Assembly (NCBI GenBank): GCA_014529385.2
Contig: CM043950.1
Span: forward strand, 152,944,445 to 153,008,444
Origin: Adiantum capillus-veneris
Taxonomy: Eukaryota > Streptophyta > Polypodiopsida > Polypodiales > Pteridaceae
Reading direction: 5' to 3'
DNA: 64,000 nucleotides
In this document: in pieces, positions 48,884-59,577 of the stretch
Layout: each line of letters starts with the position of its first letter
Position numbering within the stretch: the stretch's first letter is position 1
Notes under the pieces: model-generated
What the model was told of the DNA's origin: nothing
Database searches by the model: none
The model's input: the letters and a program-made list of their open reading frames with translations, nothing else
Made by a program: the position numbers and the translations under genes

Positions 48884-51800
48884 GATGCAGTCATCGAAGT
48901 TGGCGATATTGAAAGGAATTTGCCTCTTGAAAGGACGCTCAACAATTTGGGTGAATTCATCTATGTACTGGATGAACAGCTTTCACGTAAATACAAAGTC
49001 AACGTATCCCATCAAACATAATATGCAGGCTCACCTAGCACGACTCCTATTGCCATTGTGGATAGTCCATCATAGATGCAATTCGCTCAAAAGGAGTTAA
49101 TAGATCTATGCACCCTGCCTCGAGTTTTGCTCTCAAATAGCTTCAAAAGGAGTACAAGACAAAAACTCTTACAGGTCGAAAAGAAGGGCACATTGAGAAA
49201 GCTTTTAATGCAAATACAACAAGTGGAACAAGTTATAGAGATTCCAAGGTCTTACAATGGTGATCTTGATTTAGAATTTCCACCTACCATGGGAAAGTTG
49301 CACCATATGGATGCAATGGAGCATAAGTATGATCCTCATTTGTGGTCGAAGCCACAAACGTCCAATATAGTTTTTCCAGGTGTAGTGCGTTTTAATCATT
49401 GCATAGGATCTCTCAAGTGCATGAATGAACAATGTGTCCGTTTAATTAATTATCATATTCCCAATACAAGTCATTTCAACGGGTACATACAAAAGGCGAC
49501 TGCACTCGGACAATATTGTAAGATTGGAGATAAGAGCCTTACATGCCACTTTTGTAAGGCATTTGCTTTCTGTATTGCAACATGTGATTGTGTAGTATAC
49601 TATGTCATGCCATCCGATGAGACTGTCACTAGAGTCATGATTCATCGTGGCACACATCAACACGATGTGCGCAGCAGCACATCCAAAACACTAACGGACA
49701 ACACCAAGGTGTTGGTGCAAAGGATTTTGACTGTTGACCCACACGCAAGAGCCAGGAAGGTTCAAATGTGTTTGGCAAAAGAAATTATAAGTACAACACT
49801 TCTTTGCAACAACACCAACGAAGGAATTTTAGGCGAGCAACAGCTATTTGCAATCGCTAAGGAGTTGGAGCCATTGGTGCAAGATAATTGGTATGAGCAT
49901 TTCCTAGATTCTTATTTTGATGCAAAACTCTATGCTTAATTATTTTTTATCTAAACACTTTGAACATTGTTAGGTTTCGAAGGTCAGTATTTATTTTACG
50001 TAGAGAAGTTGACAAAGAATCTTTCGGCATTGATGCACTTCTAAAGCTGAAGTGAGACTGCACATATGACTTTTTCTATGGAATCCGGTTTCTTGGTCAA
50101 GGTACAGAGGGGGAGAAATGTTATGTCTTCAAAATGTCCACAATTGGTCCAGCATCTGAAGTGTACCTAGTAAACCGAATGAGACAAGATCGGGATGGCG
50201 ATCTTCGACGTGCGTGGATCCAGTTTGATCACATCACACGTGTTAACGAATGGGTGACTATGGCCTATCATGTCTATGATCCAAGGTACAGGGCACACCT
50301 TAACAGCTTTGTGGGTTGCCTATGACTCTCTCTAGAACAATTTGTTTGCAGCATGCAGAACCTTTTGACTATTGCACCTTGTAAAATGAAACAAGAAGAC
50401 ATGGAAACGCAATGTTTGTTTTGGGAGTGCCTCAATGATGTAATGATATTGTGTGGGTTTGACAGAGCTAATTTCTTTGGATTCATAGAGGATGAAGCTC
50501 AAGAAAATTGGAATGCAGTTTGAATTGTTTTCAATGGTGGTGACAAGACCAATACAATGAGCGGTCGAGAGAGTTCTTGCTTTTCCATTGGAAGCAAAGC
50601 TTGAATCAACACACAATGAAGTATGTGGTGCAAGCTTCTCAACACACACACAAAGAAATGTATGAGAAGTGGACGCAAGCACCAACAAAAGAGGTTGCAG
50701 TAGTAGAGGCTCGTCTGATACGCCAATGATGGCATAACGGTCATTGCATAGACCGTAACATTCTATACATGGATTCATGGCTTAGTTGGTGGGAAATTCG
50801 TATTACACATTGGGGTGGCATTATGACGTGCGTAGAAAGTAGCTCTGATGGACCAAACACTCCACGCACAAACATTGCGGAGAGCAAGCATGGCAGCTGG
50901 CTAGCAGGGGAGGGTTTTCATAAAACGCATTTCATTATATGATGCATGTACAACCGACCTTAAAAATTCCATCTTACAGAGCACAAAGGCCATTTCATAC
51001 AGCCATGGAAAACACATTGGGAAGGGTCCATCAATACAAAAGCTTGTGGAACGCCATAAAAAACGTCCGAGCCAAGTGATAAGAGCATTGAATGAGGCTA
51101 CTGAGGGCACTTCAATGTATAAACAACCAACTCCATTGACAGGAGATAAGGAGACATCAAGGCAAAGACCCAAGCCAAATGAGGTTATCAACGTGGAAGA
51201 TAATGCATCGCATAGGCCTGAGTACAACTGGGTCACCAAAGATCGCAAGAAGTGTGGAAGACCACGTAAGATCAACTTTGCAGAAGAAGGGATATCACAA
51301 ATCCCAACACGAAGTATAGGTTCTGGTGGGCAGTATATAGTTGAGCGCAAGGTCAATGAGGCAATGTGGGCCATACGCCGAACTCCACAAGGTAGTAGGG
51401 TCACATGTAGCGGCACGCCAAGAGGAGGACGAAGGTGTGGATGCAGTATTGCAGGATCTAGCCTTGGTATACCGGCCCCATCTTTTGAAGGATATCGAAA
51501 GCATCCAAATGGTGTGGTGCATCAATGGTTTTGGTTTTGTCCGGATCATGTCTTGCATTGCCATATAGTAGACCAGAACATTGAGTCGCAGCCTCAGCAT
51601 CCACCACACACTTGGCCCGTGCATGTGGGCACCAACCTATCGAAGGATGAGGTGCAAATATTGCATGAAGGGGGGTATCAAGTGGAGCTCAGCAAAGAAG
51701 GAATATCTAATGTAACACCGGTTGCTCCTGCACAAAATATGACCAACTCTCCTTTCAAGTCAAAAGATACATCCACTCCTGAAGGCAGTGCAAGAGACAC

Positions 51801-52142
51801 AGTGTGAGATGGTGTGCGTATACGGTATCAGACTTCCATTTCCGAGGATGTTGCTCGCAAGATCAGCTTAGCACGAAAGCGAAGGTGGTAGAAGAGATAT
51901 GTGCAGCAGATGGTGCTAATGAGGTCTTCAAAGTAGAGACCAAAAGTGAAGATGGTCATGTCGGGATGTACAAAGTTTGTATTTGCAACCAGCCATCGTG
52001 CACATGTCCAGATTTCATGGAATGGGTGTCAAAGCAAAAACCATATCTTGCATGTAAACATTTGTATTTTATTTATCTGCATGTGCTAGGGTTAAGCCAA
52101 AATGAGAACATGTTTATCCATCAACCAATTGACAGATGCTGA
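48884..52142 (+). pseudogene. MULE-like transposase with SWIM zinc finger
   Basis: Coding pieces on the plus strand follow each other. 48884-49939 includes FPGVVRFNHCIGSLKC and a Cys/His stretch (CHFCKAFAFCIATC). 49975-50520 has FRRSVFILRREVDKESFG, YDFFYGIRFLGQG, WIQFDHITRVNEWVTM and FFGFIEDEAQENW. 50560-50940 has FHWKQSLNQHTMKYV, WLSWWEIRITHWGG and TNIAESKHGSWLAG. 50990-51807 is a basic linker region (KKCGRPRKINFAEEG, an AT-hook-like GRP core), and 51804-52142 carries CICNQPSCTCPDFMEW and ACKHLYFIYLHV. The last is a CxCx(n)CxH SWIM finger, typical of MULE/FAR1-type transposases. The arrangement of a long DDE-type region followed by SWIM supports that family. Stops (for example TGA 50521 and a TGG to TGA near 50728) and frame changes show decay. 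Catalytic residues were not assigned. Confidence 0.65.
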
Positions 52143-52437
52143 TATCTTCAGGGCACTGAGCCGAAGTCGAACCTATCTAGGCATGGATGCATAGCATTTG
52201 TCGTTTCTCACTTTTTGTTTGTATGCTTCACAAAATGGACAATTGTACTAGTTTCTAATTTTATCTTATGACGGCCACATTTTGGTACATTGATTTGCAG
52301 TTTTTTTCAAATTTGGAAAATGGTTGTTTATTTGTCAAATCGTGAATAAAATAATATAATATTTGCACAATGACTATAAATTACCATTGCTTGAATAAGC
52401 GTCCAATAGCTTTCGTTGCACACCTCCATTACTTTTC

Positions 52438-52779
52438 ATGATAACCGACGATCTTGAGAATAAAATCAAGTCTACGTGGGATGCCATGGAAGCCATTCCT
52501 AACGGAGAGGCGTTGTATGGAGCCGACTGGTTTAGGGAGGCTCTAAAGGCAACAATCAATGTGTATCGCCTCTATCATTGCTGCACGGAACTCAATATGC
52601 GGACCTTATTCAGCTTGGTCGAGAAGGGACAATTCGCTTTCTCTTGTTGGAAGAAGATTAGGCTCATCACAGAGGAGGATGAGGAGGAAATGACGCAGCA
52701 ACTAGGGAACGTGGTGAATCTTCTTTTGTCACTCGAAGGCAACACATCTACTCCTAAAACCGGCCCTTTCAGAAGATGA
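52438..52779 (+). CDS. hypothetical 113-residue protein
   Basis: An intact ATG-to-stop frame beginning MITDDLENKIKSTWDAMEA, with ADWFREALKATINVY, a Cys pair (YHCCTEL) and an acidic TEEDEEEMTQQL segment. Amino acid usage looks protein-like and the open frame is undamaged, unlike its neighbours. No domain recognised. It follows the transposase by about 300 bp and could be an accessory exon of that element or an unrelated small gene. No promoter or splice evidence was found. Confidence 0.35.
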   Translation: MITDDLENKIKSTWDAMEAIPNGEALYGADWFREALKATINVYRLYHCCTELNMRTLFSLVEKGQFAFSCWKKIRLITEEDEEEMTQQLGNVVNLLLSLEGNTSTPKTGPFRR

Positions 52780-52894
52780 ACAATTCTTGCCTATGTAATG
52801 CAAGTGCAATAAAATGTAACTTTCTATTATTAATGGATGTTATTGTTTTAAGTACCCTTAGCTCGCATATCTTTGTCTATTTCTCAACCTCCCT

Positions 52895-52900
<6 letters not shown>

Positions 52901-52946
<46 letters not shown>
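52901..52946. repeat. (TC)n microsatellite at LINE 3' side
   Basis: On the minus strand it is (GA)n and lies at the expected 3' end of the LINE relic. Confidence 0.95.
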
Positions 52947-52948
<2 letters not shown>

Positions 52949-52999
52949 AGATAGAGATATGAAAAAGGCGAAAGAGTCCACAAGGAGGAAGAGAGAATC

Positions 53000-53095
53000 T
53001 TTTTAGGAATCTGCTCACCTAATTCCTAAAAAGCGCTCACCAAAAATTGCTCGCCTAGAAATATCCCCCAAAATAAGGGTGGCGTAATGGGTGGT
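53000..53095 (-). repeat. dispersed repeat end, inverted copy of 20019-20090
   Basis: The minus strand reads GGCGAGCAATTTTTGGTGAGC, matching the plus strand near 20040 with few changes. It is followed by the dinucleotide tract. Confidence 0.6.
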
Positions 53096-55330
53096 GATTT
53101 TATCCTCATTTGCACTCTGGATGTATGTCTCAAATCCTCTGTTGTAGTCTATGTGGATGTTGTGGATCTCCTCTCCCCAGTCGTGGACGTCTCGATCTCC
53201 TTCGCTCCAATGCTCACTCAATGAGTGAGTATGAGCTGAGATTTGCAATGATGATTGCTTGTATTTGTCCTGTTTAGTGTGAAGAAATCAGTAATCTATC
53301 TCTAGGACTGTCTCTCTCCAGATCTCCTCAGTAAAGTGTCTTTGTGTCTGTGTAACTCAAGTAGATATAGTCCAAGACATTTATGGGCTCCTGATAGCTC
53401 ATGACTCTAAGAGAAAGGTCCGAAGACTTCTCTCAATAGACAGTGGAGACGGGTGCCTCGTGCCTCGTACCTCGTAATAAACTATGCATTATATATGCAT
53501 CCGAAGCTTCTCTCAATAGATAGTGGAGGCGGGGGGCCATACCTCGTAATACACTGTGCACTAGCATATATAATGCATCTCCGTCTCTGGCTCTATATGG
53601 CAGAGGCAGCATATCCTGCTGGCTACGGGTATCTCTCTGAACTTACCAGTCTCAATCCCAAGGTGGTGTGAAGATATTTATATCTGACGAATGACACATC
53701 ATAACCTATGAGAAATGTGTATCCATACAGCTGGTCAAATCACAAACCCATCCCTGTGAGTTGGAGAAGATGTTTTCTATAGAAAGCCATCTTTGTGCCC
53801 AACTCTTGTGTCGGCTCTATCCATGTCCCCCTGGTGTCTAGCTGGTCAGGTCCTTGCGAATGAGTCATCTCCACCCGTGTAAGAGACAATGAGGGTGTAT
53901 CAAGGGAGTAGTGGAAGGGAGGTAATATGTCCATGATGAAGACATGTATTCGGAACCATGACGACATAATGCATACCAACATGATGTATCCCCCTATAAA
54001 GCTAATTGTTTAAAGGACTCAAGGGTTAGTCCGACATGTCTGTCTCTGGTAGTATCCCATAAGTTGTGCATAAAGGAGACTGATGTGGTAAGCACCTCTA
54101 TCTCCACAAGGGGTTGCTAACTCCGCTCTCATGATCTCGTGTGGCACGGAGGCCTTGGCTCTAATCAACCGAGAGATAATATATACAAAGGGCCTCTCTA
54201 TCCATCTTGACCTACAGAGGGTCCCCAAACATGAACCCCATAGAGCAGAGCTCAAGCTACCAATGTATCAAAGAGCTAGAGCTTTGTTCGGGGTTCCTGG
54301 AGCTGAACCTACGAACATACCCTCTCCAATCCTCCCAAGGCCGCATACGTTCTAGGTCAGTCTCTCTTCAAAGAAAACCTTGGCCTAGTGAAGACTACCC
54401 CAAGATAAGTGTATGCATCTATGTACTCCATAGTCTCCTGACCACAAGTGAATGTAGGTGTTGATCTCCCGACCCACTATGGTGTGGTGTTAAACACAAT
54501 AACCTTAGTTTTACAAAGGTTAACAAACAATCCACTATCCTCCGCAAAGTTATGTAATGCATCCAAAGGTCGTTGCATACCCTCTAGTGAGTCAGAGATC
54601 AACACAATATCATCAAGAATCCATGTCACCGCTAGCTTCGCACCTCTATCACCCTCTCTATAAATGCAATGAGAAACCTCATCTATATACATACCAAATA
54701 GAGTAGGGGACAATGGACAACCTTGTTTCACCCCAGCAGTGAAGTGAACTAATCAAGTTTCCCCTCTAGAGTGTGTACATGTCCCATCACTCATCTATAT
54801 AGAGCCACGATCTCCCAAATCAACTCGTTGGACACTCCCATCTCGTGTAGTCTACGCATCAATCTAGCACTAGGCACCATGTCAAATGATTTGCAGAAAT
54901 CCACTAAGCTATAAATTTGTCTTCCATGTGCTCTACCCTCCTCAATGATGGCTCTGAGTATCAAAGAAGAGTGGAGAAGCCTCTCTTGAAACCGGCATGT
55001 CCCGCTGCTTGTATGCTCTCATTCTACCCATCCGCTCAACTATTGCTCAAGGATAGATGCGCACAACCATGCTATTGTGTCCACTCATAATAGTACGGCA
55101 GTTTCCAAGCTCCATAGGATCACCTGCCTTGAAGATAGGCACAATAGTAGACAATCTCCAAGTCCCGGGTAGACCCTCACACATAACAAGATTGAACAAA
55201 ACTGCAAGAACCTCAGCCAACACATCTCTAGCATGTATAATATGCTCTCCTACAAGACCATCATGATCATATGCCTTCCTGGTCTTTGTCCTGTCAATGG
55301 CCCTTTACCATCTCAGTGGTAAAGAAGGTA
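53096..55330 (-). pseudogene. LINE (non-LTR) reverse transcriptase relic
   Basis: On the minus strand, 55290-55050 reads DGLVGEHIIHARDVLAEVLA and TWRLSTIVPIFKAGDP, the finger motifs of LINE RT. 54731-54477 has KQGCPLSPTLFGMYIDEV, the catalytic block WILDDIVLISDS (a LINE YADD where the first two residues are Ile-Leu) and GLFVNLCKTKVIVFN. 54470-54019 carries the thumb region (YTYLGV-like, IISRLIRAKASVPHEIM). Stops and shifts break the frame. No endonuclease domain was recognised upstream, so the copy is probably 5'-truncated, as LINEs often are. Its 3' side ends in the repeat and (GA)n at about 53000-52901. Confidence 0.8.
53428..53590. repeat. 82-bp tandem duplication, diverged
   Basis: CTTCTCTCAATAGACAGTGG near 53427 recurs as CTTCTCTCAATAGATAGTGG near 53509. 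Both are followed by CCTCGTAATA and TATATATGCATC-like sequence. Confidence 0.7.
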
Positions 55331-56537
55331 CTCGTAGATGGGCATGGCTTATGAGGATCTGGAAGGGGAGTCTGTCCAAGGGCCGTATATGGATATTTCA
55401 TGCTGACCCCGCACGAAAGAGACGGAGGGCAATATCACACACGCATAGGCTCGCATCAGAGAACGCTGAGGGGGAGTGGGTAGATGAAAAATTCTGGCAG
55501 AGGAAGTGTCAATGGCCACACACACTACAATCAACAAGGAAGAACTGAAGACAAAGGGAGGGATGCTGGAACTGCATATATACCTCTCCAAGAGGCTGTC
55601 CGACCTGCTGGGGAAAGGGTGTTCCCACCTAGGGGCTGCACATGCAGCGAGACAAGTGCGTAACTTCCCACACAGGGCTAAGACAAGTGTGTGACCTCCC
55701 ACACAGGGCTAAGAAGCAAAGACTGCACCTCACAAAGGTGGCGCACATCCACAGAGAAGCCCTCACTCCCTACGTACAGTCGAGGCACGTGCACCTTCAT
55801 TAAGGGATTGTAGAAACCCAATACAGAACAGAATGGAAGGGAGAATTCGCTATAATTAACAATGGCTGCGAAGTCCTGAGAATTATTCGCTTGCATGTGC
55901 TACAGTTCTGAACGGGAACTCAGCTCTAAGGTTCAAGCACAAGAAGTTTTGGACAAATTCTCACAATATTTCCCACATTGCGACTTACCTCAACATCGTG
56001 AGCTTTTGTGAGGGAGGTGCCACATACCTAGGCAGGTACGATTGGGGGCAGGGGACCGCCGGCCCAGTGGGAGGGCCGGGCAAGCGTACCTAGCTAGGTA
56101 TGCGGTGCCTCTCGAGCATACTCTCATGATGTTATGCATTGTATGAAAAACACTAAGAAAGACTCCCTTTTCCTATATGAGAAAATTTCTAAATCTTCTT
56201 GTGACGTGGCGAGTTCCCACTAAAACATCCTTTCACCAATGAGCTTAAAGAACACTCACTGGTGGCAAGCAAGAATAAAGTTATCCAACGCTTTAAAGGT
56301 ATAAATTTCAACAAATTTGAATCCAGTACAACTTATTTCTCTTGGTGGCAAGCAAGAATAAAGTTATCCTCAACGCTTTAAAGGTATAAATTTCAACAAA
56401 ATTTGAATCCAGTACAACTTATTTCTCTTGGTGTCATTGCACCAGTTGTGTATTTGTGAGAATATGAAAACCTGTGACTGTGTACAACTTAGCAAGAACC
56501 TCTTTCATACAAAGCTGGAGGTCAAAGAGAAAATGCT
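55331..56537. other. possible LINE upstream remnant and intergenic DNA
   Basis: Minus-strand sequence to about 55700 may be the decayed N-terminal part of the LINE polyprotein, but no motif was recognised. 56000-56110 is GC-rich. The rest shows only the tandem duplication at 56261. Confidence 0.35.
56261..56430. repeat. 83-bp tandem duplication
   Basis: GGTGGCAAGCAAGAATAAAG starts at 56261 and 56344. The second unit has small insertions. It lies just beyond the stop codon of the kinase gene, in its likely 3' UTR. Confidence 0.93.
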
Positions 56538-57780
56538 CTAGTGTGTCCAAAGGGAAGTAATCCTCCAGATACAGCTTCGCTGTTTAGCCTTAATGCTCTC
56601 CAACCGATCAATTATGTGTGCAAAAGTTGGGCGGCTTTTCGGATCATCATCCCAGCATTGTTTGATCAACCTGCAGCCACAACAGTAGCACCAAAATAAC
56701 AATCCTTCTACTAACAATAAAAAACTGGCACCATGGAAATTGACAAAAGAGAGCTATCAGATTCAACTAGACATAACCTACAATGCATAAGTATATGCTC
56801 CCCCACACACCCACACGCATAATCAAGAAACATTCTGTGAACTAAGTTTTGTCAAAGAAAAGAGAGAGCCAACTAAAATACACTCTGTAAGGTCCCCTGG
56901 AGAGTGATGCAGAGATGCTTTAAAAGGAGGTCTCTTGTTGTCAGCACAAAGAGGCACATAAGATGACAAGATCTTACTCTTTAAGGTCCCCTGGATAGCG
57001 GCGCAGAGATGCTTTAAAAGGAGGCCTCTTTTTGTCAGCATAAGCACTTGGCACCTTTTCATTATCCATTTCCTCCATTGGTGCAACTCCTTCGACCATC
57101 TGAAACATCAAGCGCGGACGAAATGCATTAATTAAAGCTAATATACAAGGAACAAGAAACGAGGTTCCATGGATAATCAAACAGCGCAATCAAAATGCTG
57201 CTGAATATTCCCTCCTACAGAAGAACTCTGCAAATACAACACATTCATTTCCTTGAACAGAACAAACAAGCCAAAACAATATTATATACATATGAGTGAG
57301 AATGTGTGCGAGCACACGCCTGGGTGTGCATGCATGTGCGTGTGCGAGTGCACGTGCGTGTGACTGACCGCGCACGCACGTGTGCATGTATCCAAGCACA
57401 TGCACGCGTGTGTGTGCATAAATATATGCATGCATATGTATCGGAGACCCTCTTTCGCAAGCTACTCTTAAGGCATACAGTACATCCTCCAATATTTGGT
57501 GACGACCATACAAAACACTAAAACAAAACTTTGAGCTCATTCCTTGATGAAGCACTTAACATGATACCTTAAGCCAAGATTTGTAAAGAAAACCAGACCC
57601 ACATTACATACAAGAGAGCAAGCAGCAATAGAAAAAAAAAAGTGATACCCACTTGATACTCTCCTGGTTGCTACCTAAGTCACACTGTGTTTACCTCCTG
57701 AACAATTAGTCCAAATGCAAAAACATCAACTTCCTTCCCAATAGCATTATGTTTGAAAACTTCAGGTGCCATATATCGAC
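56538..57780 (-). CDS. plant TKL-type protein kinase, last three exons
   Basis: Three exons join in phase on the minus strand: 57695-57780 (RYMAPEVFKHNAIGKEVDVF, FAFGLIVQE), 56978-57099 (MVEGVAPMEEMDNEKVPSAY, KKRPPFKASLRRYPGDLK) and 56538-56670 (LIKQCWDDDPKSRPTFAHII, then RLESIKAKQ, stop TAG 56538-56540). All splice sites are GT-AG. These are kinase subdomains VIII (APE), IX (D.FAFG), X and XI (CW..DP..RPTF). The wording, including A-D-K-K-R-P-P-F-K, resembles ankyrin-repeat Raf-like kinases of the VIK/ILK type, so the protein likely phosphorylates Ser/Thr/Tyr in signalling. No stop or shift is present. Upstream exons (ATP site, HRD, DFG) are not in the window up to 59 kb and may lie beyond the retrotransposon, in a long intron, or be lost. 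Confidence 0.8.
56880..56958 (-). pseudogene. partial duplicate of kinase exon inside the next intron
   Basis: It reads CADNKRPPFKASLHHSPGDL on the minus strand, a diverged copy of the second half of the exon at 56978-57099. A GT follows at the equivalent donor position. No acceptor or first half is obvious, so normal splicing would skip it. Confidence 0.75.
57304..57425. repeat. TG/CG-rich simple sequence in kinase intron
   Basis: Irregular TGCGTGTGCACG-type alternation over about 120 bp. Confidence 0.8.
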
Positions 57781-58280
57781 CTGCAAGATTATCAGTGTCC
57801 TCTTTTATGAATAACTACCCACAGATTGAAATCTTCAAGACTATAGCCAGCAAACAAAAAAGAAGGTAGTGAAAAATTCCCATCCAAAACCTCCAACATC
57901 ATCATGACTTTAAAGCAATACTTCTCTCACCATATGTTATAAGGCCAGGGAAACAACAGTCAGATTATTTAAACCTAACACACTTTATCTGCTAACAGAA
58001 TTGCAGGACGAAATGAGAATGATCTGTGCATTAACGTTAAGTCTCCTGGGATTGTATTTTCTGTAAGAGCTTCTGTAGTGTTATTATCCACTGGAGCAAA
58101 GCACTGCTGAACCCGACATACATGAACAGATAATCGGCACAAACCAGCTTATGCTCTCAAGGCAAGAGAAAAACCAGTTACGAACCTCCAGGGTAATTCT
58201 CTCTTAGAAATTTCCTTCCATAGCTGGCCATGCAAATTTACACATAGACATTGTCAACTCTCTCAAAAGGTAAATTGAGG
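57781..58280. other. probable kinase intron, no feature seen
   Basis: AT-rich; no further kinase exon found. Confidence 0.4.
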
Positions 58281-58960
58281 TACATGCCGCTTACCCAGAC
58301 ACTGCTGCTGCTGCTCCTCCCCTACTCCTGCCCTCTCCCCACCAGCCTCCCACCTTCGACCTCCTCGTCAGCTCCTCTAGTCTGCCACTCGCCTCAGCAG
58401 TCACCTTCTTCAGCACTTTGCTTACAAAAGCGTCATGCTGTCAAGAGAATTACCCACAAACCTTGGCTCGCTACTGCTACATCCCGTCCGCACTCTCTCC
58501 CCACCAGCCTTGCATCTTACTCGCCCCCTCTTCTCAATAACATCCCACCTTCACTGTCCTGACCAACCCCATCCCCTCCTGCCTGCTCTACCCTCTCCTT
58601 CGTCTTTAATCCTTGCTGGCCTTCCACCTCATCTTGCCTGTAACCCTATTCTGTCTTTGCTCACGAAAATTTTCTCTGCCATCAAAGAAGTTTAACAGAT
58701 GTGTGGGCTTACTGCTGCTCCTACTTACTCGTGCTGTCTCCCCACCCAACTTGCAAACCACTTGCACCCTCTCCCCACCAGACTCCCACCTTTGCCCTCT
58801 TCATTGAATCGCCACCCCCTTCCTTCTGCACCTCCTCACCAGCCCCAGTCTCCAAATACGCCCTTCCCTCCCCAAATATGCATGTCCCCAGCACCGTTTG
58901 CCTCCCACCTCTCCCTATGTCACGAAGTGATGAAGTGTTTGCCCGAGAGCCGAAACCCTA
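58281..58960. other. pyrimidine-rich low-complexity region
   Basis: C/T-rich DNA with repeated phrases such as CTCTCCCCACCAGCCT and CTGCTGCTG. Open frames here are Pro/Leu/Ser-rich and change with phase, so they are not credible genes. Confidence 0.6.
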
Positions 58961-59056
58961 ACTGCTGCTGAAAACCCTAATTCTGGAAACCCTAACCCTA
59001 ACCCTAAAACCTGCAAACCCTAAAACCTCCAAAAACCCTAACCCTAACCCTAATGG
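58961..59056. repeat. interstitial plant telomeric repeats
   Basis: Several runs of (A)AACCCTAACCCTAACCCT with short interruptions, the plant CCCTAAA telomere unit in degenerate form. Confidence 0.93.
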
Positions 59057-59086
59057 CAGCAGGGATGAACCCAGAAAAAGCGCTGA

Positions 59087-59159
59087 CATGATGACCTGGC
59101 ACCATACGGCAATGCCCGGAAATCACGCGCTGGGAAAAGCAGCTTTTGCTCTACGCAAT

Positions 59160-59198
<39 letters not shown>

Positions 59199-59577
59199 CC
59201 TTTGCTTTATTTTCTAAAGCTCAAGAGAGCTTGAGAGAGGAAAGAGCCTTTGCTTTTATTTTTAGGCTTTTGATTTGAAGCTTTTCGGGGCTCTGCTTTT
59301 TGCATCCCTTGTAAATTAAATATGTGAGTTGGGCTCCCACTCTACAGAGCATCGGGATGCAGAGTCTGAGAGTGAGACCCGATCCACTCTTGTACTTTGA
59401 ACACTGATTAATACAAAAAGAAATACGGAAAGGGGCGCCAGTCTTTGGGGCCAATATCTCTAGGCACGGAACTCCGCCGGGCCAGTGCAAATCTATTGTG
59501 AACTATGAATTGTTTTGAAGTGGTTATTTGGTGCTGTTGTGATTGATTCTTGACTTGGAGTGTCCAAGTCTGTTACA
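59087..59577 (+). repeat. 5' LTR of decayed gypsy element, left limit uncertain
   Basis: The right end is fixed by CTGTTACA one base before the primer site. The left end is unproven. Confidence 0.5.

Noticed and set aside
58251-58971. Pro/Leu/Ser-rich open frames of 60-100 residues
   Set aside because: Low-complexity C/T-rich DNA open in all plus-strand phases; no homologous motif.
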